Positions 4,618 through 5,655 of a stretch of DNA of 5,655 nt are shown here, in pieces. Both the position numbers and the translations under genes were made by a program. Below the pieces are notes generated by a model that worked only from the letters and a program-made list of their open reading frames with translations, did no database searches and was not told the origin of the DNA. The DNA is from Patescibacteria group bacterium. Its GTDB lineage: Bacteria; Patescibacteriota; JACMRA01. The stretch covers positions 1-5,655 of the forward strand of contig JAOZKL010000055.1 of assembly GCA_029935375.1 (NCBI GenBank), given 5' to 3'. Position 1 is the first letter of the stretch. Each line of letters opens with the position of its first letter.

Positions 4618-5436
4618 ATGGAAAAAAAGTTAATAGCAAAAAAAAAGCTGGGTCAAAATTTTCTAGTAAACAAATCAATGCAACAGAAGGTTGCTGAAGA
4701 AATGAATCGTTTAATTTCTGTTTCAAAAAATACCACCGTAGTTGAGATGGGCGTGGGGCAAGGAGACCTTACGCAATACATGATTAGTGAAGATAGGAGC
4801 TTTGTTGGGTATGATATTGATTTGGATGCTGTAAGCTTTGTAAAGAATAGGCTTGCCTCAGTAACAGGTGATTTTGAAATTATACATGCAGACTTTTACG
4901 ATCTTTTGAAAAAAAGTGAATTACCAGAAAGCTTCGCTTTTGTCTCCAATATGCCATTTAATTTAGGGTCTAGAGTTTTGTTTGACATGGCAATCTATTA
5001 TCCAAATACTTATTTTAATATTATTTTACAAAAAGAAGTTGTTCAAAAAACAAGAAAAGACAAATCTTTTACATTATTTGGAGCATGGATCAGACTTTGG
5101 TGGAAGACGACTATAGGATTCAGTATATCTCCTGGTAATTTTCGCCCTCATCCTAAGGTGTATTCAGCAAATATGACAGGTGTTCCGTGTATAGACATCA
5201 GAAAAAAATATGATTCAACAGAAAAAAGAAAAAAACTTTTGTTGATATTAAAATCTCTTTTTGCCAATCCTAAGAAAACTCTATCAAATAATCTAAAAAA
5301 TTTGAAATGGAGTAAAGAGAGGATTGATAAATTTTATGATAAGAACTCACTTGATAATAATCTTAGGCTATCTTGGCAGAATTACGAAGAGTTGTTAGGC
5401 ATTATTTATTCTGAGGAGTGTTCTAGAAATAAATAA
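4618..5436 (+). CDS. rsmA: 16S rRNA adenine dimethyltransferase RsmA (KsgA)
   Basis: RsmA uses S-adenosylmethionine to dimethylate two adjacent adenines near the 3' end of 16S rRNA during small-subunit assembly. The 272-aa product has the family N-terminus KKLGQNFL (9-16), SAM-binding motif I VVEMGVGQGDLT (41-52), the acidic DID of motif II (66-68), an AD motif (91-92), the catalytic NMPFNLGS (111-118; usual form NLPY), LQKEVVQK (137-144) and the SPGNFRPHPKVYSA segment (171-184). The C-terminal domain has LFANPKKTLSNNL (214-226) and a final LSWQNYEELL. Length is normal. I chose the ATG at 4618 rather than the GTG at 4588 because the predicted transcript starts after the GTG and the ATG leaves a normal N-terminus. 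The Erm branch of the same fold is an alternative, but length and lone housekeeping context favour RsmA. Its 3' end overlaps the convergent TrmH-family gene by 31 bp. Confidence 0.88.
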   Translation: MEKKLIAKKKLGQNFLVNKSMQQKVAEEMNRLISVSKNTTVVEMGVGQGDLTQYMISEDRSFVGYDIDLDAVSFVKNRLASVTGDFEIIHADFYDLLKKSELPESFAFVSNMPFNLGSRVLFDMAIYYPNTYFNIILQKEVVQKTRKDKSFTLFGAWIRLWWKTTIGFSISPGNFRPHPKVYSANMTGVPCIDIRKKYDSTEKRKKLLLILKSLFANPKKTLSNNLKNLKWSKERIDKFYDKNSLDNNLRLSWQNYEELLGIIYSEECSRNK

Positions 5437-5655
5437 CCGGCCGTGCAAACTGTGTTTGCTACATTCAAACTTTCTTTCATGCCTGTCATTGGGAGATGGA
5501 GCTCTTTGTCCATATTAGACAACATTTTTGTCTCTATTCCTGATATTTCATTTCCAAACCAGAGAACAATCTTATCTAGATTTAGCTTCTTTTTGCTTAA
5601 AAACTTAAACATATCTTCACTAGTATCGCTTATTTCTATAGCAATGTGTTTATAT
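5406..5655 (-). CDS. TrmH/SpoU-family RNA 2'-O-methyltransferase, C-terminal part
   Basis: The frame runs leftward from the window edge to a TAA at 5408-5406, so only about 83 C-terminal residues are seen. They carry the knotted SPOUT fold signatures of the TrmH/SpoU family, which transfers a methyl group from S-adenosylmethionine to ribose 2'-OH in tRNA or rRNA: VLWFGNEISGI (motif 2), then ELHLPMTGMKESLNVANTV (motif 3), which shape the SAM-binding knot. The internal ATG at 5612 is not the start, because the frame continues upstream without a stop (YKHIAIEISDTSED before that Met) and the catalytic N-terminal part must lie outside the window. The target nucleotide cannot be assigned. It is tail to tail with rsmA, overlapping it by 31 bp, and has no visible terminator. 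Confidence 0.88.
   Translation of the reverse strand, partial: YKHIAIEISDTSEDMFKFLSKKKLNLDKIVLWFGNEISGIETKMLSNMDKELHLPMTGMKESLNVANTVCTAGYLFLEHSSE
5445..5459 (+). repeat. Small hairpin just past the rsmA stop codon
   Basis: GCAAAC-TGT-GTTTGC is a perfect 6-bp inverted repeat with a 3-nt loop, starting 9 nt after the rsmA stop and lying inside the convergent TrmH-family coding region (the ANTV codons). It could slow or end rsmA transcription, or protect the message end, but no T-tract follows, so it is not called a terminator. Confidence 0.3.

Noticed and set aside
1..5655. Recoded UGA (glycine) as in Gracilibacteria/SR1
   Set aside because: All recognised proteins are full length without internal TGA, and the disordered-protein gene appears to end on TGA just before the convergent neighbour, so the standard bacterial code fits.
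1..5655. CRISPR array, insertion sequence, tRNA/rRNA gene or riboswitch
   Set aside because: I saw no regularly spaced long repeats, transposase motifs, terminal inverted repeats or tRNA cloverleaf signatures, and the intergenic gaps are too short for most structured leaders.

Overview
This 5.66-kb window is AT-rich bacterial chromosome, densely packed with housekeeping-type genes. The most likely source is a Patescibacteria/CPR organism, with Saccharibacteria-like the best guess. The reasons are low GC, short genes, almost no recognisable Shine-Dalgarno sites, a MraY/WecA-type transferase with the LGEG variant motif I associate with CPR bacteria, and a PrgI-family type IV secretion component beside dnaA. 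Every recognised gene reads through in the standard bacterial code, and TGA, TAG and TAA all appear to be used as stops. That argues against the UGA=Gly lineages (Gracilibacteria, Absconditabacteria/SR1). The taxonomic call is inference; no marker here is decisive.

Layout from left to right: the 5' end of an unrecognised leftward gene (1-56); a divergent promoter region built on a perfect TTGTCAA-C-TTGACAA inverted repeat (94-108); a rightward polytopic glycan-lipid glycosyltransferase of the MraY/WecA family (159-1241); a leftward gene for a hydrophilic, probably disordered 220-aa protein (1246-1908); a second divergent promoter region; a rightward 60-aa single-span membrane protein (2008-2190); leftward dnaA (2196-3620); a 231-bp, 77% AT intergenic stretch with short repeats; a leftward PrgI-family gene (3852-4526); a third divergent promoter region; rightward rsmA/ksgA (4618-5436); and the 3' part of a leftward TrmH/SpoU RNA 2'-O-methyltransferase gene, which overlaps the end of rsmA and runs off the window.

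The functions cover the initiator of chromosome replication (DnaA), lipid-linked glycan synthesis at the membrane, rRNA/tRNA methylation (RsmA and a TrmH-family enzyme), and one inner-membrane type IV secretion component. They form no single pathway. What unifies the window is its architecture. Neighbouring genes alternate in strand, tails meet within 4-5 bp or overlap, and three divergent intergenic regions place two sigma70-type promoters with their -35 hexamers overlapping or back to back. Most predicted transcripts begin only about 6-26 nt before the start codon and lack a Shine-Dalgarno sequence.

I found no CRISPR array, insertion sequence, tRNA or rRNA gene, and no clear undescribed system. 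The best leads are the compressed divergent promoters with near-leaderless transcripts, the unrecognised repeat-bearing disordered protein and its divergent small membrane protein, and the orphan PrgI gene next to dnaA.
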